Positions 52,883 to 62,333 of a DNA stretch of 64,000 bases are shown here, one piece after another. The stretch's first letter is position 1. Each line of letters opens with the position of its first letter. The notes below the pieces were generated by a model. It ran no database searches. It had not been told where the DNA came from and saw only the letters and a list, made by a program, of their open reading frames with translations. The stretch comes from Paludibacteraceae bacterium (GTDB lineage: Bacteria; Bacteroidota; Bacteroidia; Bacteroidales; Paludibacteraceae), in NCBI GenBank assembly GCA_017503075.1, contig JAFVTU010000019.1, positions 1 through 64,000 on the forward strand, given 5' to 3'. The translations under genes and the position numbers were made by a program.

Positions 52883-54661
52883 ATGAAAAAAAACTTTTTA
52901 TCTATTCTTTTATTAGGCGCAAGCATGCTTGCTTTTGGGCAATCAGACCAAGTGTTGATGACCATCAATGGTAAGAACATAATGGCATCTGAGTTTTTGT
53001 ATATCTACGAGAAAAACAACCACGAAACAAGTCTCGAAAAAAAGAGTATGGAGGAATATTTAGATTTGTTTATTAATTTCAAGTTAAAAGTAACTGAAGC
53101 AATCGCTCAAGGTGTTGATACCACAGAAGCTTTCAAGAAAGAGTTGGCCAGTTATCGAGCACAGGCAACTCCTAAGTATTTACAAGACAATGAAGCAATT
53201 GATAGTTTAGTATCTTTAAGCTATAATCGCATGGCAAAACTGCGCAATGCATCACATATAGCAGTACAATGTGCACCAAATGCAGACTCCGCCACTGTTG
53301 CTGCTGCAAAAAGTCGCATTGATTCCATTCGAGAACGTGTGACTGTTGGAATACCTACTAAAATAAAAAAAGGGCGCAAGACGATAATAGAACAAAAGGT
53401 AGAAGATTTTAACGAAGCAGCTATTCTATATTCGGAAGAACCTTCGGCCAAGCAGACACAAGGTAAATTAGGTTGGATTCAACCATTCCGTTATGTGTAT
53501 TCCTTCGAAGATGCAGTATACACCACACCGATTGGCGAAGTCACCCCCGTATTCCGCAGCCCATATGGATTCCACATTGCCAAAGTGCATGGAGAGTGCG
53601 ACTTTGAAGAAGTACATGCTGCACATATAATGAAAATGACTCCAATGGGTGATATTCAACGCATGGCTGATGCACAAGTAACAATGGATAGTATTTATAA
53701 GTTGGCTATTCAAGATTCTATAGACTTCGCCGCATTGGCAAGCGCTAACAGTGAGGATCGCGGTTCTGCTATGCGCGGTGGTGATTTAGGCTGGTTTGGT
53801 CGCGGTGCCATGGTGCAACCATTCGAAGATATCACTTTCGGCTTAGAAATTGGTCAGGTGAGTGAACCATTTCAAACACGCTTTGGCATCCATATATCTA
53901 AACTATATGAGAAACGCGGCATCCAACCTTTAGATAGTATACGCAGTCAAATCTTACGCCAAGTGCAACGCGATCAGCGTATGCAAATTGCGGAACAAAG
54001 TTTTATCTCTAAAACTCGAGCAGAATATAATCTTCCTGTCGGAATGAGCGATGAAGAAGTAAAAGCATACGCCGATGCTCACCTAGAAGATAAATATGTT
54101 GAATTGCGCTATTTGGTGAATGAATACCATGACGGTATTCTCCTATTCGATGTCTCGCTACGTGAAGTATGGGATAAGGCAAATCAAGACACAGAAGGAT
54201 TAATAGCATTCTTCAAGGCTAACAAGAAGAATTACACATGGAATGAACCTCGCTTCAAAGGACATATGATTTATGCTAAAAACGAGACGGCGGCAAAAGT
54301 AGCCAGACAAATAGTAAAGACTGCTCATCCTGATTCTGTAATGAGTTATCTCAATCAGCGCGTAAATGTGGATAGCATTGTTTATGCACGCATTGAGCGC
54401 GGAGTGTGGAACTTAGGCAAAAATGCTGCGGTAGACAAGTTAGGCTTCAAGCAAAAAGATGTAGAGTATAATCCGAGCGAAGATTATCCTATCGTGATTG
54501 CCATTGGTAAGGTAATTAAAGCTCCACAAGCATATACTGATGATAGAGGTAAAATTGTAACAGACTATCAAGATTATCTAGAAAAGAAATGGATAACCAA
54601 TTTACGCATAAAATACCCCGTTGTCATTAACCAAGAAGTATGGGAGGCTATTAAAAAGTAA
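52883..54661 (+). CDS. Periplasmic PpiC/SurA-type peptidyl-prolyl isomerase
   Basis: A 592-residue periplasmic folding factor. Signal peptide (MKKNFLSILLLGASMLAFGQ) from the ATG at 52883; an upstream in-frame ATG at 52856 adds nine residues before it and is less likely. An N-terminal SurA-like arm is followed by two parvulin domains: the first is degenerate (about 115-240, with QGKLGWIQPFR and YGFHIAKVHGE), and the second is typical (about 245-355, SEDRGSAMRGGDLGWFGRGAMV). The C-terminal 200 residues are a helical region without a clear domain. It probably assists outer-membrane protein folding. Confidence 0.9.
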   Translation: MKKNFLSILLLGASMLAFGQSDQVLMTINGKNIMASEFLYIYEKNNHETSLEKKSMEEYLDLFINFKLKVTEAIAQGVDTTEAFKKELASYRAQATPKYLQDNEAIDSLVSLSYNRMAKLRNASHIAVQCAPNADSATVAAAKSRIDSIRERVTVGIPTKIKKGRKTIIEQKVEDFNEAAILYSEEPSAKQTQGKLGWIQPFRYVYSFEDAVYTTPIGEVTPVFRSPYGFHIAKVHGECDFEEVHAAHIMKMTPMGDIQRMADAQVTMDSIYKLAIQDSIDFAALASANSEDRGSAMRGGDLGWFGRGAMVQPFEDITFGLEIGQVSEPFQTRFGIHISKLYEKRGIQPLDSIRSQILRQVQRDQRMQIAEQSFISKTRAEYNLPVGMSDEEVKAYADAHLEDKYVELRYLVNEYHDGILLFDVSLREVWDKANQDTEGLIAFFKANKKNYTWNEPRFKGHMIYAKNETAAKVARQIVKTAHPDSVMSYLNQRVNVDSIVYARIERGVWNLGKNAAVDKLGFKQKDVEYNPSEDYPIVIAIGKVIKAPQAYTDDRGKIVTDYQDYLEKKWITNLRIKYPVVINQEVWEAIKK

Positions 54662-54667
54662 AGTATC

Positions 54668-56293
54668 GTGAAACTCTGGAAGGGTATAGTGATATTGCTG
54701 ACGCTAGTGTTTTTCAACCTGCTAGCATCGCAAATCATTTGTCGTTGGGATATGACCTACGACAAGCGTTATAGTATATCACAGCCCACCAAGAATCTCT
54801 TGGTAAGTTTGAGTTATCCACTTGAAATCACCATTCTTTTGGATGGAGAGTTGAATGCTGGATTTACCCGTCTAAAGAGGGCTACACAAGAGATAATTGA
54901 CGAATTAGGCATATATGCCAATTCTGGTTATAGATTAATCTATTCCGAAGATGTAAACGCAGGAGATTTCAATCTTGATCCTGTTGTTATTCATGAGAGA
55001 ACGCATAAGGGACGTAATACACAGACTACGATCTACCCATATGCCCTAGTCAAATATGGTAATCGCACTCAAGTTGTTTCATTGCTCAAAAACCAACGAG
55101 GATTAAGCGGAGAAGAGAATTTAAACTATAGCATTGAGAACTTAGAGTATGCTTTCGCTGATGCAATTCGTCGCCTCACCCAAACTGATGTTGAAAAAGT
55201 TGCATTTCTTGAAGGACATGGTGAACTAGACGAACTATATGTATATGATTTAACCCAAGCACTTGCACAATATTATCAAATAGATAGAGGCGTATTGGGA
55301 AACGAAACGGGAGTGCTTGACAATTACAAAGCAGTCATTATAGCCGATCCTCAACAACCATTTAGCGAAACTGATAAATATATCCTTGATCAGTACATTA
55401 TGCAAGGAGGTAGAATACTATGGGTGATTAATGGTGTGCGCTTTTCAAGCGATTATCTCTCTTCACAAGGTGTTACTCCTGTCATTGCATTAGAACTCAA
55501 TATTAGCGACATGCTTTTTCGATATGGAATACGTATCAATCATGCTCTAGTACAAGATCTTCAATGCTCTCTATTGCCTGTAGATGTTTCCGCAGATGCC
55601 TCACAGCCCAATTGGCAACCTATGCCTTGGACATATGCGCCTTTGCTCCTCACCTCACAAACATCTCCAATCACCCGCAATATCGCACAAGTAAGTGCCA
55701 CTATGGCAAGTGCGATAGACCTAGTCGGAGGTGAGGATGGACTCAAAAAGGAAGTGCTATTAGCAACTTCCACGGCCAGTAAACTTACAGCTGTACCTGC
55801 ACGTGTAGATTTAAGTTTAGGTGTGGAAGACCAACAAGATTTTCAACACGCATTCATCCCTGTAGCCGCAAGTATTGAGGGCTCATTTCCATCACTGTAT
55901 GCACATATGTTGCCTCCAGAGGGAGTACTTCAGCAAGCGCCATTAATTAAGCAAAGCAAAAGTACCAAGCAAATCGTTGTGGCTGCTGGTAGTACTATTA
56001 GAAATGAATGGCAACAGGGTTCTCCTCTACCGTTGGGATATGACCGCTATACACAGATGCAATTTGGCAACAAGGATTTTATGGTGAATGCAGTATTATA
56101 TTTAACAGATGACCATGGATGGATGCAGTTACGCAAGAAGGAATTCACACTTCGGCTTATTAATGACCAACGCGCACAACAGTTACACATCACAGCACAG
56201 ATTGTCAGCATATTCATACCTTTAGCACTATTGGCTATAGTAGGAGTAGTTGGAATGATTGTAAGAAAAAAGCAATATATCAAAAAACAATGA
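54668..56293 (+). CDS. GldG-like ABC transporter auxiliary protein
   Basis: A 541-residue protein with one N-terminal (about 6-24) and one C-terminal (about 505-530) membrane segment and a large periplasmic ABC_transp_aux-type domain between them: TYDKRYSISQPTKNLL, YSIENLEYAFADAIRRL, VAFLEGHGELDE and KYILDQYIMQGGRILWVI. This is the GldG family, known in gliding Flavobacteria together with GldA and GldF; many non-gliding Bacteroidales keep homologues. No GldA or GldF gene is adjacent here. The start is a GTG 6 nt after the previous stop. Confidence 0.87.
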   Translation: MKLWKGIVILLTLVFFNLLASQIICRWDMTYDKRYSISQPTKNLLVSLSYPLEITILLDGELNAGFTRLKRATQEIIDELGIYANSGYRLIYSEDVNAGDFNLDPVVIHERTHKGRNTQTTIYPYALVKYGNRTQVVSLLKNQRGLSGEENLNYSIENLEYAFADAIRRLTQTDVEKVAFLEGHGELDELYVYDLTQALAQYYQIDRGVLGNETGVLDNYKAVIIADPQQPFSETDKYILDQYIMQGGRILWVINGVRFSSDYLSSQGVTPVIALELNISDMLFRYGIRINHALVQDLQCSLLPVDVSADASQPNWQPMPWTYAPLLLTSQTSPITRNIAQVSATMASAIDLVGGEDGLKKEVLLATSTASKLTAVPARVDLSLGVEDQQDFQHAFIPVAASIEGSFPSLYAHMLPPEGVLQQAPLIKQSKSTKQIVVAAGSTIRNEWQQGSPLPLGYDRYTQMQFGNKDFMVNAVLYLTDDHGWMQLRKKEFTLRLINDQRAQQLHITAQIVSIFIPLALLAIVGVVGMIVRKKQYIKKQ

Positions 56294-57789
56294 TGAAACA
56301 TATCAAACACATATTATTAGGAGTTAGTATTTTGCTAGGTGTAATGATACAAGCACAAACGATTATGCCTTATCCATTGGATACCATCAACGGACAAATC
56401 TACTATCGTTATACTATACCTCGTGGCATCGGTATCTACCGAATCAGTGTGAATTTTGGCGTGAGCCAAGAAGATATTCTAAAGGCTAATCCCCAGTTAA
56501 TGACCAAAGGATTGCATATTGATGATACATTGTTGATACCCACAAAACTTTCATTAGCCCAAACAAACACTATCAATCTTGCAGTAAGTACTATCGCTCG
56601 AGATTCTAGTAACTATACTAATGTACAATACTCTCCCGAACAAGAACACAACTTCAGTCGTTCACGAAAAACTATAAGGCGTACAAAAAAAATCATTCGA
56701 GATAGTCTTGCGCTTGCTGCTCAGCTAGCTCTATTAAATGACTCGCTCTGCTATCACGACTCTATCCCAAAAGACAGCAACAAACATATCATTCGAATAG
56801 CCGTTATGTTGCCCTTATACACAGATGCCTTAAAACGTGACAAGAATATGGATAGATTCTTTGATTTTTATGCTGGTATATTACTCGCTATCAATGAAGT
56901 ACAAACAGAAGGACAAATTATAGAGGTTTTTACCTACGATGTGAATAAGACTGCAAGAGCAACCCAACTCATTATGCAAGATAGTACTTGGGAAAAAGTG
57001 GATGCTATCATTGGGCCTGTATATCCACAACAAGTTAGTGTTGCTAGCCAATTTGCGCAACAAGACAGCACTTGGCTTTTGATACCTTTTTTACCCACAA
57101 TGCAAGAGGTAAAAACTAACCCTTATGTGTTAAAATTCAACCCTTCAGTTGAAGTTGCTGCTCAGAAACTAGCAAAATATCTTTCAGCACAAGGTAATGA
57201 GGTTAATTGCGTATTATTTGAAACCAAGGAATTTGAGAAAATACCTGCTAGTATTACACAACTACACAAAGCATTAAAGACTTATAATGTACCTACGACT
57301 ACGGCTACTATCCGTCAAATATTAACTGATTCTATAGAGGGATTGTTCGTGGAAGGAATTGAAAATATAGTGATTTTTAACACCGAAAATTACAACAACT
57401 TGCACGCACTCATCCCACATCTGAAGCAAATTTCCAAACAATATCGGATAACGCTTTACTCACAATACTCATGGTCAGAAGAGACCATTTTATTGCCACA
57501 AATATACACTTCCACGTTTAATGACATTATGCTAGTACCTGCTCAATATAATCTCAATTTTCAAGAATACTTTGGTCATGAATTAAGCACGACACTTCCT
57601 CGTTACGACCTACTTGGCTTTGATTTGACCTTACATCTTTTGCGTATGTTGCAACAAGCTCATACCGCAGGTAGCAACACATTACCTACAGATACTATAT
57701 GGAACGGTAATTTGACCGACATACAATACCAAAAAGTCTCACCCCAAGGAGGGTATGAGAATCAAACTATACACATTATTCGTAAATGA
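56290..57789 (+). CDS. LysM plus periplasmic-binding-type (Peripla_BP) protein
   Basis: A 499-residue protein with a signal peptide (MMKHIKHILLGVSILLGVMIQAQ), an N-terminal LysM domain (about 38-85: YYRYTIPRGIGIYRISVNFGVSQEDILKANP), a Ser/Arg linker, and a type-1 periplasmic-binding fold (about 160-490: IRIAVMLPLYTDAL, AGILLAINEVQTEG, VDAIIGPVYPQQV). LysM anchors to peptidoglycan; the second domain resembles LivK/Peripla_BP_6 proteins and may be regulatory rather than transport-related. Its ATG overlaps the GldG-like stop, and its own stop overlaps the next ATG (ATGA), so all three are coupled. Confidence 0.85.
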   Translation: MMKHIKHILLGVSILLGVMIQAQTIMPYPLDTINGQIYYRYTIPRGIGIYRISVNFGVSQEDILKANPQLMTKGLHIDDTLLIPTKLSLAQTNTINLAVSTIARDSSNYTNVQYSPEQEHNFSRSRKTIRRTKKIIRDSLALAAQLALLNDSLCYHDSIPKDSNKHIIRIAVMLPLYTDALKRDKNMDRFFDFYAGILLAINEVQTEGQIIEVFTYDVNKTARATQLIMQDSTWEKVDAIIGPVYPQQVSVASQFAQQDSTWLLIPFLPTMQEVKTNPYVLKFNPSVEVAAQKLAKYLSAQGNEVNCVLFETKEFEKIPASITQLHKALKTYNVPTTTATIRQILTDSIEGLFVEGIENIVIFNTENYNNLHALIPHLKQISKQYRITLYSQYSWSEETILLPQIYTSTFNDIMLVPAQYNLNFQEYFGHELSTTLPRYDLLGFDLTLHLLRMLQQAHTAGSNTLPTDTIWNGNLTDIQYQKVSPQGGYENQTIHIIRK

Positions 57790-58445
57790 AGGATAGCCGC
57801 CTGATATTGTTCTTATCATTTCTTATGATTTGTTGTGCCACCTTAGCGCAACCACGCTTGCGTTTCCCTGAAATGTATGTAGGCGCACATGCCGGCGTAA
57901 TGACCTCAACCATGATGTTCAAGCCCATCATTCAAGGAACCAATCTACCAAATGTATTGATCAATCCAAATGGAGGATTAGTATTTCGTTACGCAGGACA
58001 CAAAGTGTGTGCCATTCAAATAGAACTTAATTACATGCAACGCGGTTGGAAAGAAGTACTTGAGAATGTAAATTATAGTCGCCAGCTAGATTATTTGGAA
58101 ATCCCTCTCCTTATGCATCTCTACTTTGGAGGAAAACGTGTTCGAGGTTTTCTCAACTTAGGTCCACAAATTGGCTATTGCATTCACGATGCTGCGATTG
58201 GCACTCCTAATCCACAATATAAATACCAATATAGCGACATCCAAAAGCCTTTTGATTGGGGATTAGCTGGCGGATTAGGTATATACTATCGACATGAGAA
58301 GGTGGGATTATTTCAAATCGAAGCACGCGGCAACTATAGCTTTGGTAGTATTTTCAACAATCGGAAGACTGACCACTTCCAGTTTGCCAATGCAGTGAAT
58401 GTAAGTATTAATTTTGCATATATGTGGCAAATAAGAATCAAGTAA
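57786..58445 (+). CDS. PorT-family outer-membrane beta-barrel protein
   Basis: A 219-residue protein with a signal peptide (MKDSRLILFLSFLMICCATLAQ) and a small barrel of the OMP_b-brl_2/PorT type (MYVGAHAGVMTSTMMF, IQIELNYMQRGWKEV, LDYLEIPLLMHLYF, RGFLNLGPQIGYCI, FDWGLAGGLGIYY). PorT is a component of type IX secretion in Porphyromonas, but the family is broad, so this may be a paralogue. It overlaps the upstream gene by 4 nt. Type IX function would fit the sorting-like motifs on secreted proteins elsewhere in the window; this is inference. Confidence 0.8.
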   Translation: MKDSRLILFLSFLMICCATLAQPRLRFPEMYVGAHAGVMTSTMMFKPIIQGTNLPNVLINPNGGLVFRYAGHKVCAIQIELNYMQRGWKEVLENVNYSRQLDYLEIPLLMHLYFGGKRVRGFLNLGPQIGYCIHDAAIGTPNPQYKYQYSDIQKPFDWGLAGGLGIYYRHEKVGLFQIEARGNYSFGSIFNNRKTDHFQFANAVNVSINFAYMWQIRIK

Positions 58446-58465
58446 ACTTAGAAAACCTAAAATAT

Positions 58466-59233
58466 ATGGGAACCATTATTTCATTAGCAAATCAAAAAGG
58501 TGGTGTAGGTAAAACCACCACATCTATCAATCTAGCTGCAGCTCTAGCGAAACTGGGCAAAAAAGTATTATTGGTGGACGCAGATCCACAAGCCAATACC
58601 TCATCTGGACTTGGCATGGATATTCAACATATTGAAAATACTGTTTACGAATGTCTTATCAATGATATTGCCCCCACAACAGCTATCAAGCCTACAAAAA
58701 CGGATAACCTATTTATCATACCTTCACACATTGATCTAGTCGGAGCTGAAATTGAAATGTTGAGTATGGAGAATCGTGAAAATATTCTCAAGAGAGTTCT
58801 GAAACCCATGAGAAATACCTACGACTACATACTTATCGACTGTTCTCCATCGCTTGGATTAATCACTATCAACGCGCTGACAGCTAGCGATAGCATCATC
58901 ATTCCTGTTCAATGCGAATTCTTTGCATTAGAGGGTATAGCCAAGTTGCTAAACACAATCAAGATTATCAAGTCCAACCTCAATCCTACGTTGCGTATCG
59001 AAGGATTCTTGCTCACTATGTACGATGCTCGTCTGCGCCTTTCTGCACAAGTTCACGATGAGGTGCGTCGCCACTTTGGAGACCTTGTATTTAACACCGT
59101 CATCTCTCGCAATGTGCGCCTCAGTGAAGCACCTAGTCATGGCATGTCCGTTCTGGAATACGACCGTAGCAGCAAAGGTGCTAAAAATTATATGAATCTA
59201 GCTAAAGAACTTATTAGAAGGCATCAATCATGA
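58466..59233 (+). CDS. parA: Chromosome-partitioning ATPase ParA/Soj
   Basis: A 255-residue ParA ATPase: deviant Walker A KGGVGKTT at about 11-18 right after MGTIISLANQ, Walker A' and B regions DADPQANTSSG and YDYILIDCSPSLG, and QCEFFALEG. It moves ParB-parS complexes for chromosome segregation. An in-frame ATG at 58424 lies inside the previous gene and would add 14 unconserved residues, so 58466 is used. Its stop overlaps the parB start (ATGA). Confidence 0.96.
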   Translation: MGTIISLANQKGGVGKTTTSINLAAALAKLGKKVLLVDADPQANTSSGLGMDIQHIENTVYECLINDIAPTTAIKPTKTDNLFIIPSHIDLVGAEIEMLSMENRENILKRVLKPMRNTYDYILIDCSPSLGLITINALTASDSIIIPVQCEFFALEGIAKLLNTIKIIKSNLNPTLRIEGFLLTMYDARLRLSAQVHDEVRRHFGDLVFNTVISRNVRLSEAPSHGMSVLEYDRSSKGAKNYMNLAKELIRRHQS

Positions 59234-60054
59234 AAAAAACACTAGGACTAGGTAGAGGGCTAGACGCTCTCATTGACACTACTCATATATCTACTGCCGG
59301 ATCTTCCTCCATCAGCGAGATTGCTTTAAGCAAAATATACGCTAACCCTGATCAACCTCGTCATACATTTGACGAAGAAGCACTGAATGAGTTAGCTCAG
59401 TCCATCAGCGAACATGGGGTTATCTCTCCTATTACCCTGCGAAAAGATACCAATGGCCAATATATGATTATTGCTGGAGAACGCCGTTTTCGCGCTGCAA
59501 AAATAGCAGGTCTAACTTCTATTCCTGCATATATACGCACTGCTAAAGACGAGCAAGTAATGGAATGGGCTCTTATTGAAAACATCCAACGCGAAGACTT
59601 AGATGCCATTGAGATAGCTTTAGCATATCAGCGACTTATGGATGAGTATAACCTCACTCAAGAACGAATGTCCGAGCGCGTAGGAAAAAAGCGCGCTACA
59701 ATAGCCAATTATTTGCGTCTGCTAAAGTTACCTGCAGAAATACAACTTGGCATCAAAGAAAAGAAAATTGATATGGGGCACGCTAGAGCCATTTTAGGCT
59801 CCCATTCCCCTGAGCAACAGCTACGAATTTATAAGAAGATACTCCAACAAGGACTTTCCGTAAGAAAAGTAGAGGAACTAGTTAGTGCTATAAAGCCAGA
59901 AACTTCCATTAAGCAGAGAGAGACTTCCTATATACTGCAACAGAATATATTATCCAATTCATTACAATTGCCTGTTAAAATTACAAGCAATAAGTTGACT
60001 ATCTCATTCAGAAACGAAGATGAATTAAAAGGCATTATCAATCGACTGATTTGA
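59230..60054 (+). CDS. parB: Chromosome-partitioning protein ParB
   Basis: A 274-residue ParB/Spo0J. N-terminal LGRGLDALI, the CTP-binding and nuclease-like part with NPDQPRHTFDEEALNELAQSI and the GERRFRAAKIAG motif (about 78-89), then the HTH (about 140-160: LTQERMSERVGKKRATIANYLRLL), and a C-terminal dimerisation part. It binds parS and spreads by CTP-dependent clamping. It overlaps parA by 4 nt and the next gene by 4 nt (TTGA). Confidence 0.97.
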   Translation: MKKTLGLGRGLDALIDTTHISTAGSSSISEIALSKIYANPDQPRHTFDEEALNELAQSISEHGVISPITLRKDTNGQYMIIAGERRFRAAKIAGLTSIPAYIRTAKDEQVMEWALIENIQREDLDAIEIALAYQRLMDEYNLTQERMSERVGKKRATIANYLRLLKLPAEIQLGIKEKKIDMGHARAILGSHSPEQQLRIYKKILQQGLSVRKVEELVSAIKPETSIKQRETSYILQQNILSNSLQLPVKITSNKLTISFRNEDELKGIINRLI

Positions 60055-60743
60055 AACGACTTTTCCTACACATAGTGTCTTTGATACTACCGTTAATGGT
60101 ACTTGCTTCGACAGAGGTTGCGCTTGTCGATTCTATTTCTAATGAAAATAGCATTACATTGACCACTCAGTTACCAATATATGAACCAGATACTGTATTT
60201 ATGAGCCAAAAAGAAATAGATCGACTCTTTTGGAAGCCAGATCCTATGCGATCTGTATGGTTAGGCGCCATTGTTCCTGGACTCGGACAAATATACAATC
60301 GTAGTTATTGGAAACTACCCATCGTATATGGTGGATTAATGGGGTGCGCATATGCTATCTCTTGGACAACCAACGAATACAACGGCTACAAAAATGCATA
60401 TCGAGACATTTATTATGACATACGTGACGGTAATGTAAGTAATGATCCTAGTAAATCATATATCGCAATTCTTCCCGAAGGATATACCATTGATCGAATG
60501 GGTGGAATTTCTGCTTATAGAAATCGATTGAAAGACTGGCAAAGTAGGTCACGTCGCAATCGCGACTTAGCCATTGCCGCTACCGCTATCGTATATGCTC
60601 TAACATTGATTGATGCATATGTAGATGCACAATTATTTGACTTCGATATCTCTAACGACCTTTCCCTAAATGTTTGTCCTGAATTATACTATGATTCACA
60701 AAATCAACATTCAGCCGAAGTAAAACTTGCAATCACTTTTTAA
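60051..60743 (+). CDS. DUF5683 membrane protein
   Basis: A 230-residue protein with a signal peptide or N-terminal membrane segment and the DUF5683 core: PDPMRSVWLGAIVPGLGQIYNRSYWKLPIVYGGLM (membrane hairpin, about 63-97), then a conserved ending with a further membrane segment (AIAATAIVYALTLIDAYVDA). The function is unknown. The order parA-parB-DUF5683-mltD is one I recall from Bacteroides, which suggests a link with envelope or cell-division processes. The start is a TTG overlapping the parB stop. Confidence 0.88.
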   Translation: MKRLFLHIVSLILPLMVLASTEVALVDSISNENSITLTTQLPIYEPDTVFMSQKEIDRLFWKPDPMRSVWLGAIVPGLGQIYNRSYWKLPIVYGGLMGCAYAISWTTNEYNGYKNAYRDIYYDIRDGNVSNDPSKSYIAILPEGYTIDRMGGISAYRNRLKDWQSRSRRNRDLAIAATAIVYALTLIDAYVDAQLFDFDISNDLSLNVCPELYYDSQNQHSAEVKLAITF

Positions 60744-61942
60744 TGAAACGACTATTATTCATACTTTTGACACCAATCTGTTCGCTACTTGTCGCACAAG
60801 ATTCGATTTTGGTTGATTCTGCTATAATTTTCTTTGACCAACATCTTGCATGGATTGATACATCCGATTGTCAATCTGATACACTAATCACCGAATTGCC
60901 CGATTCAATATACAAACAACGACTACAAGCTCTACCTTTAATTATAGAAGTCCCCTACAACGAAGTAGTTAGAAGATATATCTTGAGATATATCAAACAT
61001 AGCTCACGACAATTGGCTGCACTACAACGAAAAGCGGAATACTACTTCCCTATTTTTGAAAATATTTTATCAAAACATGAACTTCCATATGAATTGTGCT
61101 ACCTATCAATTGTTGAATCAGCACTAAACCCTCACGCTCGCTCCTATGTCGGTGCTACAGGACTATGGCAATTCATGCCATCAACGGGCAAAAGATATGG
61201 ATTAGAGATTAACTCACTCGTTGACGAGCGCATGGATCCTATTCGTTCCACTAACGCTGCATGTCAATTTTTAACTGACCTATATAATATCTTTGGCGAT
61301 TGGAACCTAGCCATAGCGGCATATAACTGTGGACCAGGTAATGTTAACAAAGCTATTCACAGAGCTGGAGGTAAACGAGATTTCTGGAGTATTTACCCAT
61401 TTCTACCGAAAGAAACTCGTGGTTATCTACCTATTTTTATTGCAGTAATATATGCTATGAACTACGCACAATTACATGGTATATGTCCTGCAGAGCCATT
61501 ATTAACCATGGCATCTGACACTATTATCACTACACAACGACAACATCTCAAGCAAATTGCCGAAAATCTGCACATCCCACTCACCGAACTCCGCCGACTA
61601 AATCCACAATATCCACGTGATATCATTCCTGGAGGAAAAGAGTACGCCATCTGCCTACCCATCGAAAAAACAGGAGAGTATATTGACAAACAACAAACTA
61701 TATTCGCATATCAAGCCGATGAACTAATAAACAATCGTCGAGCGGAGATTGAACTCCTTCACCGCACTTCCGTAGAAGGAGGATATTCCATCAATGGAGT
61801 CACATATTACAAAATCAAATCTGGCGACACATTAGGAGGTCTTGCCAAAAAATTTCGAGTTAGTGTTAAGCAACTCAAAACATGGAACGGACTTACCTCC
61901 GATAATATAAGGGCTGGAAAAACGCTCAAAATAGGAAAATAA
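60743..61942 (+). CDS. mltD: Membrane-bound lytic murein transglycosylase D
   Basis: A 399-residue peptidoglycan lyase that cleaves between MurNAc and GlcNAc to give anhydro ends. Signal peptide (MKRLLFILLTPICSLLVAQ), SLT domain (about 100-250) with the catalytic Glu at E125 (LSIVESALNPHA), GATGLWQFMPSTG and AIAAYNCGPGNV. A degenerate LysM-like segment (about 260-305) and a C-terminal LysM domain (about 352-398: YYKIKSGDTLGGLAKKF) bind the wall. There is no lipobox, so it is periplasmic rather than lipid-anchored. Its ATG overlaps the DUF5683 stop (TAATG). Confidence 0.94.
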   Translation: MKRLLFILLTPICSLLVAQDSILVDSAIIFFDQHLAWIDTSDCQSDTLITELPDSIYKQRLQALPLIIEVPYNEVVRRYILRYIKHSSRQLAALQRKAEYYFPIFENILSKHELPYELCYLSIVESALNPHARSYVGATGLWQFMPSTGKRYGLEINSLVDERMDPIRSTNAACQFLTDLYNIFGDWNLAIAAYNCGPGNVNKAIHRAGGKRDFWSIYPFLPKETRGYLPIFIAVIYAMNYAQLHGICPAEPLLTMASDTIITTQRQHLKQIAENLHIPLTELRRLNPQYPRDIIPGGKEYAICLPIEKTGEYIDKQQTIFAYQADELINNRRAEIELLHRTSVEGGYSINGVTYYKIKSGDTLGGLAKKFRVSVKQLKTWNGLTSDNIRAGKTLKIGK

Positions 61943-61943
61943 T

Positions 61944-62267
61944 ATGAAGCCTACCAAAGTATATTATTCTATCGCTGAAGTACGAAAAGAGACCGATTTA
62001 CCTGCCTCTACCTTGCGATATTGGGAAGATCAATTTGAACAACTAGCACCATATAAAGACAAAGCTGGGAATAGATATTATACGCTAAAAGACATTGAAC
62101 TTATCAAACAAATCAAGTATATTCGTAACGAACTACATATAACACGTATCCAAGCTATCAAAAATCAACTTAAAAATAATTCCCAAAAGATTGATATACG
62201 CCAACGAGTTAGCGAGATTCTTCAGCAAGTACGAACTGAATTGGTAGAAATTAAAAGGAATTTATAA
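61944..62267 (+). CDS. Small MerR-family transcriptional regulator
   Basis: A 107-residue MerR-type regulator: YYSIAEVRKETDLPASTLRYWEDQF (about 6-30) followed by the wing NRYYTLKDIELIKQIKYIRNE and a short coiled coil. There is no C-terminal effector domain or metal-binding Cys, as in the short MerR proteins of Bacteroidetes. Its target is unknown. It follows mltD by 1 nt. In the Bacteroides order I recall, relA/spoT follows mltD; here a MerR gene takes that place. Confidence 0.9.
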   Translation: MKPTKVYYSIAEVRKETDLPASTLRYWEDQFEQLAPYKDKAGNRYYTLKDIELIKQIKYIRNELHITRIQAIKNQLKNNSQKIDIRQRVSEILQQVRTELVEIKRNL

Positions 62268-62283
62268 TAAAAATAGATAAATA

Positions 62284-62315
62284 TTTGCACATAGGTGTTT
62301 TTTTTACTAACTTTG
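62284..62315 (+). promoter_or_regulatory. Promoter of the FKBP-like lipoprotein gene
   Basis: -33 TTTG at 62284-62287 and -7 TAACTTTG at 62308-62315, 20 bp apart. It shows that the in-frame codon at 62295 cannot be the start and that 62334 is. Confidence 0.85.
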
Positions 62316-62333
62316 CAGCAAAAAAAAATAAAT

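Noticed and set aside
58424..58465. 14-residue extension of ParA
   Set aside because: It lies inside the PorT-like gene and has no counterpart in ParA proteins, which begin just before the P-loop.
62295..62333. Upstream start of the FKBP-like lipoprotein
   Set aside because: The codon overlaps the promoter; the expected transcript starts near 62321, and the signal peptide fits the ATG at 62334.
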